Below, piece by piece: positions 60,762-64,000 of a DNA stretch of 64,000 bases; position 1 is the stretch's first letter, and each line of letters begins with the position of its first letter. A model generated the notes under the pieces. That model was not told the DNA's origin. It worked only from the letters and a program-made list of their open reading frames with translations, and ran no database searches. Source of the DNA: Alisma plantago-aquatica. Its lineage: Eukaryota; Streptophyta; Magnoliopsida; Alismatales; Alismataceae. The DNA is taken from positions 64,972,001 to 65,036,000 of the forward strand of contig OY856411.1 in the NCBI GenBank assembly GCA_963693085.1, read 5' to 3'. The position numbers were made by a program, and so were the translations under genes.

Positions 60762-63700
60762 ATGCCTGAGAAATTTATCAGTACCAATTTTCCCGTTAGC
60801 AGAGTCGGATGCAAATTTGGCTTAATGTTGTGGGTTATGTTCAGTATTTAAAAGAGATCGAACCTAAATCTGATGACACTATCCCTCATAATGCAAATAT
60901 AATTTCTAATTGGAAGAAGGGTAATAAGACGTGGTGATGATTGATTATGTTTGGTTTAAATAATAAATTATATTATTCTTACTCGAAGCCGCATGTTACT
61001 ACTTTAAAGTTCTGTGGGAAGCGTTAGTTAAGAATTTTAGTACTAAAACCAAGGTGCTAGAAAGTAATGTATGTCTAAATTTTTAAAATTTTCATATGGT
61101 TGAGGGTAAGTCTATTTTTGATCAACCACATGACTTTCATCTCATGTGTCATGAACTCTTCGATGCAATGATGGAATTGCTTGAGAAATTCATTGTTGCA
61201 TCCATCATAGAGAAGTTGCCTAAGTCGTGGGAATCATTTGGCATGACTCTCAAGCATCACAAAGGATATGTGTCGATGCATGAACTAATGAGGGATATAA
61301 CATACAAGAAGAACACTTAAAAGAGAAGATTGTCAAGGTGCCTTTCGATGCAAACCCTAGTGTCAATTTTACTACTACTAAAACCAAAGATAACAAAACA
61401 AAGAATACGCATAAACCTAAGGAAAAGATACAAAAGAAACCAAAGAACAAACCTTGTTGGACTTCTAGACATGTTGGACACTGAAACAAGGATTGTCCTT
61501 CAAAGAAGGAAAAGAAAGTTGTTGCATCTACAAGTGAGGAGATTGTAGTCAATATGATGATTGCATCATTGCACCTCAATGATGGGTATATTTCTATAAA
61601 ACTTGAAATCCTTTCTATTTTTGCACCAATTTATTGGATAATCGACACTGGGGCTAATGTACATGTTTGTGATAATAATTCCATGTTTGTGTCTTACCAG
61701 GCCTGAAGAGGTCGTTCCATGACTTTAGTCTATTCCAGCTCTATAGAAGTCAAAAGTGAATGATGGGTGAACTCGAAGTTCCCTTCGGGGAAGGTTTTGA
61801 CACTTCACATAGTCAAACATGTTACAACCATTCGATGCAACATCTTTAGTGGCATAATTTTAGTTGGGAAAGGTTTTAGAGTAGATTGTAAATGTGATAA
61901 GGCTATTATTACATGCCTTTGTGATTCTTTATTTTTTGGCAAGGGTATCTATGTGATGTGGAGAACCTATTTAAGATTCTTGTTGAACATGTTTCAAATT
62001 TCATTTTTAATTTGAATGATAATAGTTTTGTATGCATAAATATTTGTATCGTCTGATGTTTGGCATTTACGTTAAGGACATGTTAATGTTTTCTCAATGA
62101 AGTGTATGATGAATCTAAATGTAATCCTTAAATCTAACATTAGCAATAATAAATGTGAAATTGTGTGCAACTAGAAAGCATTTTCATTCTGTGAATAGAA
62201 ATTTGAAAATATTGGATTTAGTGCTTACTGATATTTGTGAATTTAATAAGATTACTACTAGGGATCAAAAATATTTTATAACTTTTATTGACAATGAGAG
62301 TAGATATTGTTATGTCTTTTTACTTAAGAAGTAAAGATGAGGCATTGGATAAATGTAAAATTTATAAGAAAGAAGCTAAAATTGAAGCCAGCAAAGTACT
62401 TACAAGACTAAGGTCTGATAGGGAAGGAGAATACACCTCGAACTTATTTTTGGAATTTTTCCAATTACATGGTATAGTTCATGAGGTTACCACTATGTAT
62501 TCACCACCGTCTAATGGGATAGATGAACGTAAAAAATGAACCCTTATACATATAGTCAGTTCTTTACTCCAAATCTTAGGTCTACCCAACTTCATGTGGG
62601 GGAGGGAGATTTGAATACGTCTTGCCATATTCTGAATTTAGTTCCCCATGAATATGTAGAGAGTAGTCTATTTGAATTATGGAGAGGAAGAAAATCGAGT
62701 CTTCAATATATTCCAGTGTGGGGGCGCCATCCTAAGGTACTTGTCCCTGAACACCAAAGGAAGAAATTGGGACCGAAAACGGTTGATGCCATATTTTTGG
62801 GATATGTAGAGACAATTATTTATGCCTATAGATTCTTGATTGTAAAATCCGATATCTCAGACATTGAGGTCAAAACAATTGTTGAATAACGTGATGCTAC
62901 ATTCTTTGAGGATGTGTTTTCCATGAAATATGGTGTGCCCAATGAAGTATCCCAAGAGGATTCATTCACCACAAGCTACATTCACAAGCACTGGAAAGGA
63001 TAACAAATGTGAGGGGTGACTCGAAACAAGCTATTTCTGAATTTGATGATTCTGAAGAAATGGTTGAACCAAGGAGAAGTAAATGGCCTAGGACATCCAA
63101 GGACTTTGGAAGTGAGTTTCTCACTTATAAAGTTGGGGATGATCTTGTAACTTTCAAACAAGCTATGGAATTTCCAGAAGTTAAGTTTTGGATAGAAGTT
63201 GTTAATGATGAAATCTAATCAATTCTCTTGAATGGAACTTGGGAATTGGTGGATTTGCCTCATAGTTGTTCTGCAGTTGGTTGCAAATAGATCTTTAAGA
63301 AGAAACATAATGCAGATGGGACAATCAATATGTATAAGGCTAGGTTAGTTGCTAAGGGTTACAAATAGAGGGAAGGAATACATTATTTTGATACTTATTC
63401 CCATGTGCACATATGATCACAATCTGAGTGCTTATAGCATTGGATTCCATTTATAACCTCTATATCCATCAGATGGATGTGAAGATCGCATTCTTACGTA
63501 GTGATCTTTAGGTAGAGATATATATGGAACAACTTGAAGGGTTGGTGGGTCGTGGGAATGAGTCTAAAGTGTGTTAACTTGTTAATTCATTATATGGCTT
63601 GAAACAAGTCCCTAAGAAATGCCATGAGAAGTTTGATTATGTGATATCGTTGTTTGGCTTTTTTTTAATGAATTTGATAAATATTTCTACAGCAAAATCG

Positions 63701-64000
63701 TCAATGATTGATTCATTTTGTTATGATTATATGTCGATGATATACTACTTTTTGGTTTTGATATGAAAGTAGTAAATGAGACAAAGACATTCTTGTCTGA
63801 CAAGTTTGAGATGAAGGATATGGGTGTCATTGATGTGATTTTAAAGCATAAAATCATAAGGTATATTGATGGTATAACTCTCTCTCAGTCTCACTATGTT
63901 GAGAAGATACTGGAGAGGTTTGAGTACACATCATGTAAACTTGTTAAGAATCCATATGTTTCATTAAAAGACTTGTTCATGAATGAGACTAGAGCTCCAG
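60762..64000 (+). pseudogene. Ty1/Copia gag-pol, broken, running off the window
   Basis: Gag starts at the ATG at 60762 (MPEKFISTNF), with the UBN2 part at 61096-61320 (IIEKLPKSWESFGMTLKH) and a zinc knuckle ending NKDCPSKK. Protease: WIIDTGANVHVCDNN at about 61635. Integrase: LVLTDICEF, RLRSDREGEYTS, SPPSNGIDERK (D, D, E present) and IFLGYVETIIYAYRFLI. RT: FWIEVVNDEI, TINMYKARLVAKGYK, then IHQMDVKIAFL, NSLYGLKQVPKK, YVDDILLFGF and LSDKFEMKDMGVIDVIL; the sequence ends in TSCKLVKNPY. Stops at YK-stop-REG, DL-stop-VEI, VC-stop-LVN and VGCK-stop-IFKK, plus frameshifts, inactivate it. Domain order PR-IN-RT proves Copia. Confidence 0.9.

Overview
This window looks like transposon-filled intergenic DNA from a large-genome flowering plant. 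It is AT-rich, full of nested LTR retrotransposons and has no host gene that I can recognise. The only clearly intact coding system is a CACTA (En/Spm) DNA transposon at 7361-17198. It has matching termini, a 3-bp target duplication (TAT), an uninterrupted 1082-codon TNP2-type transposase on the minus strand, and a 13-exon minus-strand second gene. That second gene encodes a Transposase_24-like protein with a Ulp1-like cysteine-protease C-terminus, and 11 of its 12 introns are GT-AG and in phase. I reconstructed it by reading splice sites by eye.

Layout. 1-22449: tandem LTR-internal-LTR-internal-LTR array of a retrotransposon family with no recognisable gag or pol (LARD-like); the middle LTR is split by the CACTA element. 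22450-27280: decayed plus-strand element gene ending in a Ulp1-protease remnant. About 27281-40917: plus-strand Ty3/Gypsy element (LTR, PBS, gag, protease, RT), truncated in RT and split by a complete minus-strand Sirevirus-like Ty1/Copia element at 30831-38317 (TSD ACTTA). 40918-41640: minus-strand 3' end of another Gypsy element. 42900-53879: minus-strand chromovirus-like element with two near-identical 3.33-kb LTRs around an almost ORF-free interior. 53880-57210: minus-strand fragment of a plant-mobile-domain-like gene, its upstream degenerate tandem repeat and a GC-rich segment. 57941-58570: a 375-bp MITE-like element inside (TA)n arrays. About 59901-64000: plus-strand Ty1/Copia element running off the window.

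Where reading frames are broken, many stops sit where CAG, CAA, CGA or TGG codons are expected, as C-to-T decay of silenced, methylated copies would produce. The most noteworthy material is the CACTA element: its Ulp1-fused second gene, its 5' subterminal palindrome of about 270 bp, and a three-copy array of 160-190-bp hairpins upstream of the transposase. All family assignments come from reading motifs; no database search was possible.
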